From Deltaproteobacteria bacterium (GTDB lineage: Bacteria; Desulfobacterota; Syntrophia; Syntrophales; UBA5619), in NCBI GenBank assembly GCA_026388365.1, contig JAPLJW010000282.1, positions 1 through 25,664 of the forward strand: a DNA stretch of 25,664 nt, read 5' to 3'. Position numbers and translations under genes: made by a program. The notes below the pieces were generated by a model, which worked only from the letters and a program-made list of their open reading frames with translations, made no database searches and had not been told where the DNA came from. Shown piece after piece: positions 16,528-23,657 of the stretch. Each line of letters opens with the position of its first letter. Position 1 is the stretch's first letter.

Positions 16528-16615
16528 TCGCATATCCCAACAGGGCGGTTCCGGTCAAGCTGGAAAGTGTCCGGAAAGCCCTTCCGGGGATAATCAAACA
16601 CGCGAAGGAGGAACG

Positions 16616-18184
16616 ATGGGAAACGATCCAAAGGATTCGACGGAAGAAAAAATCGGAATGCTTGAAGAGAAAAAAGCGGACCTGCTGAAGATGGGCGGCG
16701 AGAAGATGGTTCTCAAACAACACGAACAGGGAAAACTCACTGCCCGAGAGAGAGTCGATTGCCTCTTCGACCCGGGGAGCTTTCAGGAGGTTCAGCTTTT
16801 CGTGAAGCACCGTTCGACCCTGTTCGGTCTCGAGGGGAAGGAGATCCCGGCCGACGGCGTGATCACCGGCTTCGGCCTGATCAACGGCCGGACAGTCTTT
16901 GCAGCCGCCCAGGACTTTACCAGCTCCGGCGGGAGCCTCGGGGAGATGCATGCAAAAAAGATCTGGAAGGTGATGGACATGGCCCAGAGCGCCCGGAAGC
17001 CTTTTATTTCCCTGAACGACTCCGGCGGCGCGCGGATCCAGGAGGGGGTCCCCTCCCTGGAGGGCTACGGCGGCATCTTCTACCGCAACACCATCGCCTC
17101 CGGCTATATCCCCCAGATTACGGCGATCATGGGTCCCACGGCGGGCGGTGCGGTCTATTCCCCGGCCCTGACGGACTGGGTCTTCATGGTTAAAAAGAGC
17201 AGCTTCATGTACATCACGGGCCCCGAGGTGATCAAGGCGGTCATCGGCGAGGAGGTGACCCATGACGACCTGGGCGGCGCCAACACCCATGCGACGAAGA
17301 GCGGCGTCTGCCACTTTGCCACCGAAAGCGACCAGGACTGCCTCGCCAAGATCCGAACGCTGCTCTCTTACCTGCCCGACAGTTGCCACTGCCCGCTGCC
17401 GATCGCGCCCGGCACGGACAGCCCGGACCGGGAATGTCCCGAACTGGACGCGATCATCCCGGACCGGGCCAACCGGGCGTACGACATGAAGAAGGTGATC
17501 GCGGCCGTCGCGGACGGGGGCGTGATGTTCGAGCCCCATGAACTCTATGCGAAAAACATGGTCGTCGCCTTCATCCGGATCCAGGGCCGTCCGGTCGGCG
17601 TGATCGCCAACAACCCCAAGTTCAACGCAGGCGTTCTTGACGTCCAGGCCTCTGACAAGGCCTCCCGGTTTATCCGGTTCTGCGACGCCTTCAATATCCC
17701 GCTTCTGACCTTTTCGGACGTCCCGGGTTACATGCCCGGCACGCATCAGGAGTGGTCGGGAATCATCAACCACGGGGCGAAGCTCCTCCACGCCTATTCC
17801 GAGGCGACGGTCCCGAAGATCACGGTCGTCACGAGAAAAGACTACGGCGGGGCCTACATCGCCATGTGCAGCAAGCATCTCGGGGCCGACTACGTCATGG
17901 CCTGGCCGTCGGCCGAGATCGCCGTGATGGGGGCGGAAGGGGCCTGCAACATCATCTACCGGAAGGAGATCGCCGCGGCTTCCGATCCGGCAGGCAAAAG
18001 GATGGAACTGGTCCGGTCCTACGAGGAGCAGTTCAACAACCCTTACTTCGCCGCCGGTCTCGGGATGATTGAGGAGATCATCCGTCCCCGGGAGACGCGC
18101 CGACGGGTTGTCACCCTTCTGGAAGCGCTCCGGGACAAAACGGAGGTCCGGCTCCCCAAGAAACACAACAACATTCCGCTGTAA
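16616..18184 (+). CDS. Acyl-CoA carboxylase/decarboxylase carboxyltransferase subunit (PccB/MmdA family)
   Basis: This 522-residue crotonase-fold protein has two carboxyltransferase halves. The N-half contains KLTARERVDCLFDPGSF, AQDFTSSGGSLGEMHAKK, NDSGGARIQEGV and MGPTAGGAVYSPALTD; the C-half contains FNAGVLDVQASDKASRFIRFCDAF, FSDVPGYMPG, KDYGGAYIAMCSK and AEIAVMGAEGA. It ends in PKKHNNIPL, like PccB and MmdA. Such subunits move CO2 between biotin on a carrier and an acyl-CoA (propionyl/methylmalonyl-CoA, or glutaconyl-CoA in decarboxylases). The substrate cannot be told from sequence by eye. The ATG has AAGGAGG upstream (16605-16611). No biotin carrier, biotin carboxylase or membrane decarboxylase beta subunit is adjacent, so partners lie elsewhere. 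Confidence 0.92.
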   Translation: MGNDPKDSTEEKIGMLEEKKADLLKMGGEKMVLKQHEQGKLTARERVDCLFDPGSFQEVQLFVKHRSTLFGLEGKEIPADGVITGFGLINGRTVFAAAQDFTSSGGSLGEMHAKKIWKVMDMAQSARKPFISLNDSGGARIQEGVPSLEGYGGIFYRNTIASGYIPQITAIMGPTAGGAVYSPALTDWVFMVKKSSFMYITGPEVIKAVIGEEVTHDDLGGANTHATKSGVCHFATESDQDCLAKIRTLLSYLPDSCHCPLPIAPGTDSPDRECPELDAIIPDRANRAYDMKKVIAAVADGGVMFEPHELYAKNMVVAFIRIQGRPVGVIANNPKFNAGVLDVQASDKASRFIRFCDAFNIPLLTFSDVPGYMPGTHQEWSGIINHGAKLLHAYSEATVPKITVVTRKDYGGAYIAMCSKHLGADYVMAWPSAEIAVMGAEGACNIIYRKEIAAASDPAGKRMELVRSYEEQFNNPYFAAGLGMIEEIIRPRETRRRVVTLLEALRDKTEVRLPKKHNNIPL

Positions 18185-18200
18185 AAAAGATTGTTCTCCT

Positions 18201-18722
18201 TCATCGATCTATCGGAATGGCCTTTCGTGAAATCCATGATGTGGGGTGAGACCACCTTGTCTTCATCAGCAAAAGAATGAGTATCAGCGCCGGCATTGCA
18301 ATGTCGCCGATATAAAGTATCAGCCCGGCATTGTTCACCGCATAATTGCCCGCCGTAATCATCTCTCTGATGTGGCCGTATGCCGCCCCGAAAAGAAAGG
18401 TGGCATACCCGATGCCTGTGGCCAGCCAAAAACCATCCCGGAAACGGATGCAGAGAACACCCAGCACTCCGAAGGCGAGGTTCGCCACCGCCACTTCGAA
18501 CTGGAAAGGGCTGCCCGTCGCCCATCCGATGGAGGCGGCCACCTTGTCGGCCAGGAACGCATGTCCGTAAAAAGCCAACAAGCCAGAAAGGCCGACATTG
18601 ATAAAGAGAATATAGAAGAGAAGGATTTCGACCACTTTCAGCGGCGACAATTCTTTTCTGTTTTTGATGAGGCTGATCAAGGAACACACGGCCGTAAGGA
18701 TCAGGAATGAGATGAGAAGCAT
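18201..18722 (-). CDS. Small integral membrane protein, possibly DUF6790 family
   Basis: This 173-residue protein has about five hydrophobic segments: MLLISFLILTAVCSLISLI, VVEILLFYILFINVGLSGLL, VANLAFGVLGVL, FWLATGIGYATFLFGAAYG, and a C-terminal stretch MPALILILLLM. The motifs SPFQFEVAVANLAFGVLG and GAAYGHIREMI recall a family of uncharacterised membrane proteins I know as DUF6790; this is from memory and should be checked. The function is unknown. The ATG has AAGGAG 6 nt upstream. It converges on the carboxyltransferase gene with only 16 bp between the stop codons, and a 12-bp tandem repeat lies just upstream. Confidence 0.75.
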   Translation of the reverse strand: MLLISFLILTAVCSLISLIKNRKELSPLKVVEILLFYILFINVGLSGLLAFYGHAFLADKVAASIGWATGSPFQFEVAVANLAFGVLGVLCIRFRDGFWLATGIGYATFLFGAAYGHIREMITAGNYAVNNAGLILYIGDIAMPALILILLLMKTRWSHPTSWISRKAIPIDR

Positions 18723-18733
18723 TTTTTCTCCTT

Positions 18734-18757
18734 TATAATTTCATGTATAATTTCATG
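18734..18757. repeat. Two tandem copies of a 12-bp AT-rich unit upstream of the membrane protein gene
   Basis: TATAATTTCATG occurs twice in direct succession, 12 bp upstream of the start codon at 18722. On the minus strand the copies supply overlapping -10-like words (TATACA, TATAAA) next to the ribosome site. No convincing -35 element at the right distance is seen, so a promoter role is only a possibility. Confidence 0.6.
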
Positions 18758-18793
18758 CCGAAAAACACAGGGGTTTGCTTGTGGGATGAACGG

Positions 18794-18812
18794 CATCCGC
18801 TCAGAGCGGATG
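18794..18812. repeat. Perfect palindrome in the ispF downstream gap
   Basis: CATCCGCTC and GAGCGGATG flank a single central A, forming a 7-bp stem with a 5-nt loop when folded. A second hairpin, ATTTCGC/GCGAAAT with a 4-nt loop, lies about 25 bp further right. They sit downstream of ispF (minus strand) and upstream of the membrane protein gene. Neither has a U-tract on the minus strand. They could be an operator or a weak transcript end; the sequence alone does not decide. Confidence 0.45.
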
Positions 18813-18874
18813 ATTTTAAAGGGCGGCAGTCCTTATTTCGCTCCTGCGAAATTTGAGTTAGATGAAACAGGTTT

Positions 18875-19357
18875 CTATGGGGCGTTCTCTCCTTCGACCA
18901 GAACAACGGCAAAAGCGGCGGCGCCCTCTCCGGCGCCCACGAGCCCCATCCCCTCGTTCGTCTTGGCCTTGATACTCACCCGTCCGGAGGGAATCCGCAA
19001 AATTCCGGCAATGTTTTCCGCCATTGCCGGAAGATGGGGCGCCAGTTTCGGCTTTTCCAGAACAATCGTTGAATCCACATTACAGACCCGATAACCCCTT
19101 TCGGCGGCAAGCCCCCGCACCCGTTCCAGGAGGACCAGGCTTGAAATGCCCCCATAGGCGGAATCCGTGTCCGGAAAATGCTGGCCGATGTCGCCCAGGC
19201 TGACGGCCCCCAGGATCGCGTCGCAGACAGCATGAATCAGGACATCGGCATCCGAATGGCCCAGAAGCCCCTTTTTATGCGGAATCTCCTTCCCACCCAG
19301 AACCAGCCTTCTCCCCGCCGTGAGACGGTGGCTGTCATATCCGAAACCGATTCTCAT
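18875..19357 (-). CDS. ispF: 2-C-methyl-D-erythritol 2,4-cyclodiphosphate synthase
   Basis: This 160-residue trimeric enzyme makes the cyclic diphosphate intermediate of the MEP isoprenoid pathway. Zinc ligands are Asp8 and His10 in GFGYDSHR and His42 in GHSDADVLIHAVCDAILGA. DIGQHFPDTD, NVDSTIVLEKPKLAPH and the C-terminal KAKTNEGMGLVGAGEGAAAFAVVL are signatures of the family. The length is typical. It lies 94 bp downstream of ispD on the same strand; the gap holds a GC-rich hairpin (GGCCGG/CCGGCC, about 19397-19420) but no obvious promoter. With IspD it supplies precursors for quinones, bactoprenol and the DMAPP used by MiaA. Confidence 0.96.
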   Translation of the reverse strand: MRIGFGYDSHRLTAGRRLVLGGKEIPHKKGLLGHSDADVLIHAVCDAILGAVSLGDIGQHFPDTDSAYGGISSLVLLERVRGLAAERGYRVCNVDSTIVLEKPKLAPHLPAMAENIAGILRIPSGRVSIKAKTNEGMGLVGAGEGAAAFAVVLVEGENAP

Positions 19358-19451
19358 TACGTTTTCCCGCAGATTCCCTAAAAAATGAATTCTCTTCCGG
19401 CCGGGTCTATCTTCGCCGGCCCCCGCGACTCGCTACGTTCGCATGGAAACA

Positions 19452-20156
19452 TCAATCCGCCGTTCCACCCTCAAAGCGGCGGATCATCCTCTCGGCCCGC
19501 GCCAGATCCTCCGGCGTCGTCACCTTGATATTATCCGCGTCGCCGGGGATCATCCGGACGGGGATCCCCATTCTCTCGACCAGAGAAGCGTCGTCCGTGC
19601 CGTAAAACGCGTCCGCCGCAGCCCTTTTGTATGCGGCGAGGATCACGTCTCTGCGGAAAGCCTGCGGGGTCTGCGTGAGCCAGAGACCTTCCCGCGGAAC
19701 CGTCTTCACCACCCGTCCTGCCGCATCCACCGCCTTGACCGTATCCCGGACCGGGACGCCGATGGCTACGGCGCAAAACGCCTTCGCCCCGGAGACGGCC
19801 CGTTCGATCAGCGTCCCGGTCACGAAGGGCCGGACACCATCATGGACCAGAACAATCTCATGTTCGTCGCGCACATGCACGAGAGCGTTCCTCACGGAAT
19901 CCTGTCGCTCCCTGCCGCCTTCAATAACCAAGCTGACCTTGGAAAAGTCGTACCGTTCGACCATGTCCCGCCGGACTTCCGCGACATCCTCTCCCGGAAC
20001 GACGAGAACAATTTCATCGGCGAGTGGGGAGTGTTGAAATTCTCTGAGGGTATGGACGAGGATAGGTATTCCGGCGAGCGACAGGTACTGTTTGGGGATC
20101 TCCCCTCCCATGCGCCTTCCCGTTCCTCCGGCCGGAATGATCACAACCGTCTTCAT
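19452..20156 (-). CDS. ispD: 2-C-methyl-D-erythritol 4-phosphate cytidylyltransferase
   Basis: This 234-residue enzyme couples MEP to CTP, giving CDP-methylerythritol and PPi. The nucleotide-binding motif is PAGGTGRRMGGEIPKQY (about residues 8-24). EGGRERQDSVRNAL, LVHDGVRPFV, GVPVRDTVKAV, TQTPQAFRRDVI and TDDASLVERMG follow in the usual order. The ATG at 20156 has AGGA a few bases upstream. A Rho-independent terminator ends only 11 bp before this start codon, leaving no room for a promoter, so expression seems to depend on read-through from yacL (inference). The PPi released here is one possible substrate for HppA. Confidence 0.96.
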   Translation of the reverse strand: MKTVVIIPAGGTGRRMGGEIPKQYLSLAGIPILVHTLREFQHSPLADEIVLVVPGEDVAEVRRDMVERYDFSKVSLVIEGGRERQDSVRNALVHVRDEHEIVLVHDGVRPFVTGTLIERAVSGAKAFCAVAIGVPVRDTVKAVDAAGRVVKTVPREGLWLTQTPQAFRRDVILAAYKRAAADAFYGTDDASLVERMGIPVRMIPGDADNIKVTTPEDLARAERMIRRFEGGTAD

Positions 20157-20167
20157 GGCGGCGTCCT

Positions 20168-20206
20168 AAGAAAAGAAAGGCCCGGTGATGTGCAATCACC
20201 GGGCCT
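20168..20206 (-). terminator. Rho-independent terminator between yacL and ispD
   Basis: On the minus strand the stem AGGCCCGGTGAT / ATCACCGGGCCT (12 bp, 5-nt loop) is followed by TTTCTTTTCTT. It starts 8 bp after the yacL stop and ends 11 bp before the ispD start. The plus strand lacks a T-tract, so it acts on minus-strand transcription only. Confidence 0.85.
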
Positions 20207-20214
20207 GAATGCCG

Positions 20215-21237
20215 TTACTGCTTCGCGTTGACCCCGCTGTTTTTCTTGTCCGAAATGACCGATTTCAGTTCCGAAAAGATCATCCGTCCGGCGGTAGTCT
20301 GCAGCACGCTCGTCACCAGCGCCTCCACCGTCATCCCCTGGAATTTCTGGGCATTGTCTACGATGATCATCGTACCGTCGTCCAGATAAGCCACCCCCTG
20401 CCCCGGTTCCTTGCCGTCCTTGATGATCTTAACAGTCATCTGTTCCCCCGGAAGAACCACCGGTTTCAGGGCATTGGCCAGTTCATTGACGTTGAGAATC
20501 TTGATCCCTTGCAACTCGGCTACTTTGTTCAGGTTGAAATCATTCGTAATGATCTTTCCGTTTGTCTTTTTCGCCAGGGCCACCAGCTTGGCATCCACCC
20601 CTTTGATCTTGGGAAAATCGTGGTCGACCACGTCGATGTAGATGCCGCTGCTCCGCTGCATCCGGTTGAGGATGTCCAGCCCGCGCCGGCCGCGGGCCCT
20701 CTTCATCGAATCCGAGGAGTCTGCGATGTATTGAAGCTCGTCGAGGACAAAACGGGGAACCATCAGGTTGCCCTCCATAAAACCAGTGTCGCAGATATCG
20801 GCAATCCGGCCGTCGATGATGACGCTGGTATCCAGCATCCGGTAATCGCTGATCTCCCTGGCCGGCCCCCATCCGAACAGGCTGACCTCCTCCACCTTCT
20901 TCGATCCGAGGACAAGCCCCAGATAACCCATGGTGCCGGTGAGCAAGGCGTAGATCCAGGGCACGACCTGCCTTTTTTCCATGATATTGCTAACAAAACT
21001 CAAGCCATAGGCAAATAAGAAAGCAATCAGGAGACCGATGAGCATCCCCACCACGCCGCCCAGGATCACCCGGAGGGAAACCTTCCGGATGGCCCGTTCG
21101 ACCTGGATGACGAATATGGCTATCAGCAAACCCAAGAATAGTCCGACCGCCCATTGCCACCATTGGCTATAAGTGTGGTAGGCAATCGAATAACCGCTCA
21201 AGGAACATGCCAGGATCAAGAGCATTTTCACGATCAT
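20215..21237 (-). CDS. YacL-like membrane-anchored PIN-TRAM domain protein
   Basis: The 340-residue product has four N-terminal membrane segments (about 4-22, 29-46, 57-80 and 91-112), a PIN nuclease-like domain and a C-terminal TRAM domain. The PIN acidic residues are Asp136 ([11 protein letters not shown]), Glu167 ([11 protein letters not shown]), Asp215 (GVDAKLVAL) and Asp233 ([11 protein letters not shown]). TRAM covers about 262-325, with [18 protein letters not shown]. The full acidic set suggests an active, metal-dependent RNase held at the membrane; substrates are not established. The ATG at 21237 follows an exceptionally long Shine-Dalgarno match. Gene order carD-yacL-ispD-ispF resembles the yacL-ispD-ispF order of Bacillus. 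Confidence 0.9.
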   Translation of the reverse strand: MIVKMLLILACSLSGYSIAYHTYSQWWQWAVGLFLGLLIAIFVIQVERAIRKVSLRVILGGVVGMLIGLLIAFLFAYGLSFVSNIMEKRQVVPWIYALLTGTMGYLGLVLGSKKVEEVSLFGWGPAREISDYRMLDTSVIIDGRIADICDTGFMEGNLMVPRFVLDELQYIADSSDSMKRARGRRGLDILNRMQRSSGIYIDVVDHDFPKIKGVDAKLVALAKKTNGKIITNDFNLNKVAELQGIKILNVNELANALKPVVLPGEQMTVKIIKDGKEPGQGVAYLDDGTMIIVDNAQKFQGMTVEALVTSVLQTTAGRMIFSELKSVISDKKNSGVNAKQ

Positions 21238-21241
21238 ATCC

Positions 21242-21254
21242 GATCACCTCCTTT
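21242..21254 (-). promoter_or_regulatory. Unusually long Shine-Dalgarno sequence of the yacL-like gene
   Basis: The minus strand reads AAAGGAGGTGATC, complementary over 13 bases to the canonical 16S rRNA 3' end, 4 nt from the ATG by its last base and 9 nt from AGGAGG. It fixes 21237 as the start and predicts very strong ribosome binding. Confidence 0.85.
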
Positions 21255-21361
21255 CCGATCGATTCTATAAAGCCCGCGATTTCCGTACCCCGGCAAAGCC
21301 GAAAAAGCGTGCCCGCATATTCTTATGAATTTCAAATTGGTCTCGGTGCTATTCCCTTTTC

Positions 21362-21384
21362 AAAAAAAAATCTTTGAAACAAAG
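21362..21384 (-). terminator. Possible weak terminator after carD
   Basis: On the minus strand CTTTG-TTT-CAAAG is followed by A and nine T residues, 14 bp after the carD stop. The inner stem is only 5 bp; an outer TCCCTT/AAGGGA pairing enclosing the T-run is an alternative fold. Termination would be partial at best. The rest of the 160-bp carD-yacL gap shows no convincing promoter. Confidence 0.4.
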
Positions 21385-21397
21385 GGACAGGCGGGCA

Positions 21398-21883
21398 TCA
21401 TTGCACGGTAAAGATCACCCTCAGATCCTCTTCGATCTTGGTCTCCTCGGCGTTGCTCGCCACGGAGATCTCTTTAATGAGGAGGCTCTTCGCCGTGTCC
21501 ATCATTTTTCGCTCCCCGAAGGAGAGGTTCTTGTCGCTTTTCAGAATGAAGAGGTCCCGCAGGACCCGGGCAATTTCAAAGACCGATCCCGTCTTGATCT
21601 TCTCCAGGTACTCCCGGTACCGCTTATTCCAGGTCTGTTTATCGATCGTGATATCCTTGTTCCGGAGGATCGCATAGACCTTGGGGATTTCAGTTTCCAA
21701 GATCACTTCGCGCAACCCGACCGCTTTCGCGCTATCCATGGGAATCATGATCTTCATGCCGTTGCCCATGATCTTCATGATATAGAACAGTTGTTTGCTT
21801 CCCCCGACCTCCCGGTTTTCGATAGCCTCGATCACCCCGACTCCCTGTGCCGGATATACCGCCAAATCTCCTATCTTGAACAT
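21398..21883 (-). CDS. CarD/CdnL-family transcriptional regulator
   Basis: This 161-residue protein should bind the RNA polymerase beta subunit and stabilise open promoter complexes. The N-terminal RNAP-interaction (Tudor-like) domain shows FKIGDLAVYPAQGVGVIEAIE and FYIMKIMGNGMKIMIPMDSAKAVGLR. The helical DNA-binding region has WNKRYREYLEKIKTGS, EIARVLRDLFIL, LSFGERKMMDTAKSLLIKE, the family hallmark. The ATG at 21883 is preferred over a TTG at 21895. There is no close strong ribosome site (GTGAG only). A TTGACT-containing promoter is predicted about 50 bp upstream. CarD-type regulators often control rRNA transcription; the gene sits directly before yacL-ispD-ispF. Confidence 0.93.
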   Translation of the reverse strand: MFKIGDLAVYPAQGVGVIEAIENREVGGSKQLFYIMKIMGNGMKIMIPMDSAKAVGLREVILETEIPKVYAILRNKDITIDKQTWNKRYREYLEKIKTGSVFEIARVLRDLFILKSDKNLSFGERKMMDTAKSLLIKEISVASNAEETKIEEDLRVIFTVQ

Positions 21884-21916
21884 TCTCACACCCAATGAAT
21901 TTATTTTGAACTTGGA

Positions 21917-21945
21917 AGGCTATCAGATTTTGAAGGAATAGTCAA
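21917..21945 (-). promoter_or_regulatory. Probable promoter of carD
   Basis: On the minus strand TTGACT (21945-21940) is followed after 17 bp by TAGCCT (21922-21917) in an AT-rich gap between nlpD and carD. The -35 is strong; the -10 is poor, which would suit an activator-dependent or autoregulated promoter. A hairpin CTTTCGG/CCGAAAG (21980-22003), without a U-tract, separates it from the nlpD stop. Confidence 0.45.
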
Positions 21946-22021
21946 CACGATTTACGATTGGGGGTGTTGTATATTTGTCCTTTCGGTCCTCGTTACCCGA
22001 AAGACGCCGATCTCTCCCCCC

Positions 22022-23005
22022 TCAGGGAAGAAAGAAGAGGGGGTTGCGCGCCTTGTTTTTGTATCGGATCTCGAAATGGAGATAGGGCTCCTTCTGATCC
22101 TCGCCCTTGCCGAGAAACGCAATCCGGTCTCCCTTCTTGACCCGGGCATCCCCCCGGACTGCTCTGATTCCCAGGTTGGAATAGACGGTTGCATACTGAT
22201 CCTCATGCTGGATGATGATCGTCTCACCGTAATCCTTGAGGGGGGCAGAGAAGATTACAAGTCCGTCCGCCGCCGTCTGCACGGTTGTTCCTTCGCCCGC
22301 CGCAATCCGGATGCCGTTGTAATACATCCGGTTGGGCTGAATGCCGAAGTGCGAGACGATTTTCCCCTTGACCGGCCAGGCAAAACGCTTCTTGTCAAAC
22401 TGGATCTGCGGCGTCCTTCCTCCGTTTTCCTTCGGCATGACCGGCTGATCGGCGGTTTTCTCCGTTTCCGGCTTCCCGGTTGTCCTGCGGGAGACCGTAT
22501 CCCTCTCCGCCACCCTGGAAAGCGCCGCATGATCTTTCACGATTACGTCAGCCGGCGGCCGCTCCTGTCGCATTTTCGGCTCTACCGCCGCTTCTTTTTT
22601 GGGGGTTTCCACTTTCAAAACGACCTTGGGGGTTTTTGCGGGCTCCTGAACCGCGCCGGGCTCGGAGGGGGAAGACTGCGGCCGTGCCGCAGTCATCACG
22701 TCGTCCAGGATCTGGTTCGCATCGGGGATGAAGATCACACCGTCCCCCTCAATCTGGTCGGGGTTGCTGATGTTGTTGATCTCCGCAAGCTCCTGAAGGT
22801 CGACGTGATAGGCCCGGGCGATCATCGAAAGGGTCTCCCCGCTCTTTACGCGATGATAGACCCCGTGGGGCCGGTCGCCTCGGACGGGATAACCCGAGCA
22901 GGAGAGAATCATCAGCCCGGCCAGAAGAAATCCGATGAATTTCCGGCAGGGCGGGCAGCATGAGAAAACCTTGGAGAGGGTTGTTGCGCCGGTTAGTTTC
23001 CCCAT
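22022..23005 (-). CDS. nlpD: NlpD-like lipoprotein: LysM plus degenerate LytM (M23) domain
   Basis: The 327-residue product starts with a lipoprotein signal (lipobox ILSC, Cys36). A LysM peptidoglycan-binding domain follows (about 51-95, YHRVKSGETLSMIARAYHVD, NNISNPDQIEGDGVIFIP), then a long Pro/Lys/Glu-rich linker and a C-terminal M23/LytM domain (about 235-327). The zinc site is broken: the usual HxGxD reads YNGIR, HxH before the end reads YLH, and the loop has YSNL in place of YAHL. It is therefore probably not an endopeptidase but an activator of cell-wall amidases, as known for E. coli NlpD and EnvC (family knowledge). The ATG at 23005, with GGGGAG 5 nt upstream, lies inside the end of pcm (13-bp overlap). 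pcm-nlpD is a conserved pair. Confidence 0.88.
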   Translation of the reverse strand: MGKLTGATTLSKVFSCCPPCRKFIGFLLAGLMILSCSGYPVRGDRPHGVYHRVKSGETLSMIARAYHVDLQELAEINNISNPDQIEGDGVIFIPDANQILDDVMTAARPQSSPSEPGAVQEPAKTPKVVLKVETPKKEAAVEPKMRQERPPADVIVKDHAALSRVAERDTVSRRTTGKPETEKTADQPVMPKENGGRTPQIQFDKKRFAWPVKGKIVSHFGIQPNRMYYNGIRIAAGEGTTVQTAADGLVIFSAPLKDYGETIIIQHEDQYATVYSNLGIRAVRGDARVKKGDRIAFLGKGEDQKEPYLHFEIRYKNKARNPLFFLP

Positions 23006-23649
23006 CCGTGCTCCCCGATCAGATCCACGAAACGGCACCCGCCGAGGTCCTCCCGTTTCAGGTCGTTCGGATCCTCAGAAAGACGGGTCAGCTTCAAGAG
23101 GGCCTGGGAGTTACGGCTTCCCACAGGGATAACGAGGCGGCCGCCGATCTCAAGCTGTTCGATCAAAATCTGGGGAATCCGCGGGGCGCCGGCCGTCACC
23201 ACAATCGCCGCAAAGGGAGATTCCTCGCGCCACCCGTAGGTTCCATCGCCGACCCGGATGGCCACATTGTAATAGCTCAGCGCATCGAGGACCCGCCTCG
23301 CCCCGGTGGCAAGCACGGCGATGCGATCGATGGAAAATACCCCTTCGGCCAGCTCGGCGAGGAGGGCCGTCTGATATCCCGAACCTGTCCCGATCTCGAG
23401 CACCTTTTCCCGGCCCGTCAGCGCCATCGCCTCGGACATCAGTGCAACGATATACGGCTGCGAGATGGTCTGCTGCCGTTCGATCGGAAGGGGATTGTCG
23501 TTATAGGCCTGACCGATCAGGCCTTCATCCACGAAAAGATGGCGGGGAATTTTCTCCATGGCTTTCAAAACCCGCTGATCTGTAATGCCTCTCGCCCGGA
23601 TCTGGGCATCGACCATTTTCATTCTCTGTTTCTGAAATCGGTCTGTCAT
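22993..23649 (-). CDS. pcm: Protein-L-isoaspartate O-methyltransferase
   Basis: This 218-residue SAM-dependent enzyme starts repair of isoaspartyl damage in aged proteins. QIRARGITDQRVLKAMEKIPRHLFV is the family N-terminus, followed by LPIERQQTISQPYIVALM, SAM motif I VLEIGTGSGYQTALLAELA, GDGTYGWREESPFAAIVVTAGAPRIP and GGRLVIPVG. A very good promoter ends only 8 bp before the ATG at 23649, so the transcript would be nearly leaderless; in-frame ATGs at 23622 and 23616 (Met10, Met12) are alternatives that still keep the family core. The last 13 bp overlap the start of nlpD. No surE or rpoS, the usual neighbours in gammaproteobacteria, is seen. Confidence 0.93.
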   Translation of the reverse strand: MTDRFQKQRMKMVDAQIRARGITDQRVLKAMEKIPRHLFVDEGLIGQAYNDNPLPIERQQTISQPYIVALMSEAMALTGREKVLEIGTGSGYQTALLAELAEGVFSIDRIAVLATGARRVLDALSYYNVAIRVGDGTYGWREESPFAAIVVTAGAPRIPQILIEQLEIGGRLVIPVGSRNSQALLKLTRLSEDPNDLKREDLGGCRFVDLIGEHGWGN

Positions 23650-23657
23650 GGTCGATT

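Noticed and set aside
16386..16631. An 81-codon minus-strand frame between truA and the carboxyltransferase gene
   Set aside because: It covers the predicted plus-strand promoter and ribosome site, has no Shine-Dalgarno sequence and resembles no family.
16343..18166. A 607-codon open frame on the minus strand, opposite the carboxyltransferase and extending over its promoter
   Set aside because: The plus-strand gene has clear carboxyltransferase motifs along its whole length, and the antisense product shows only shadow composition.
18043..18687. A 214-codon minus-strand frame overlapping the small membrane protein gene in another frame
   Set aside because: The 18201-18722 frame has a good ribosome site and coherent membrane segments; the other frame runs into the antisense of the carboxyltransferase gene.
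19358..19451. GC-rich hairpin and GCGAACGTAGCGAG-like words between ispD and ispF
   Set aside because: They resemble the GCGAAGC words of the 6314-6459 element, but I see no paired ends or clear boundaries, so I did not call a repeat element.
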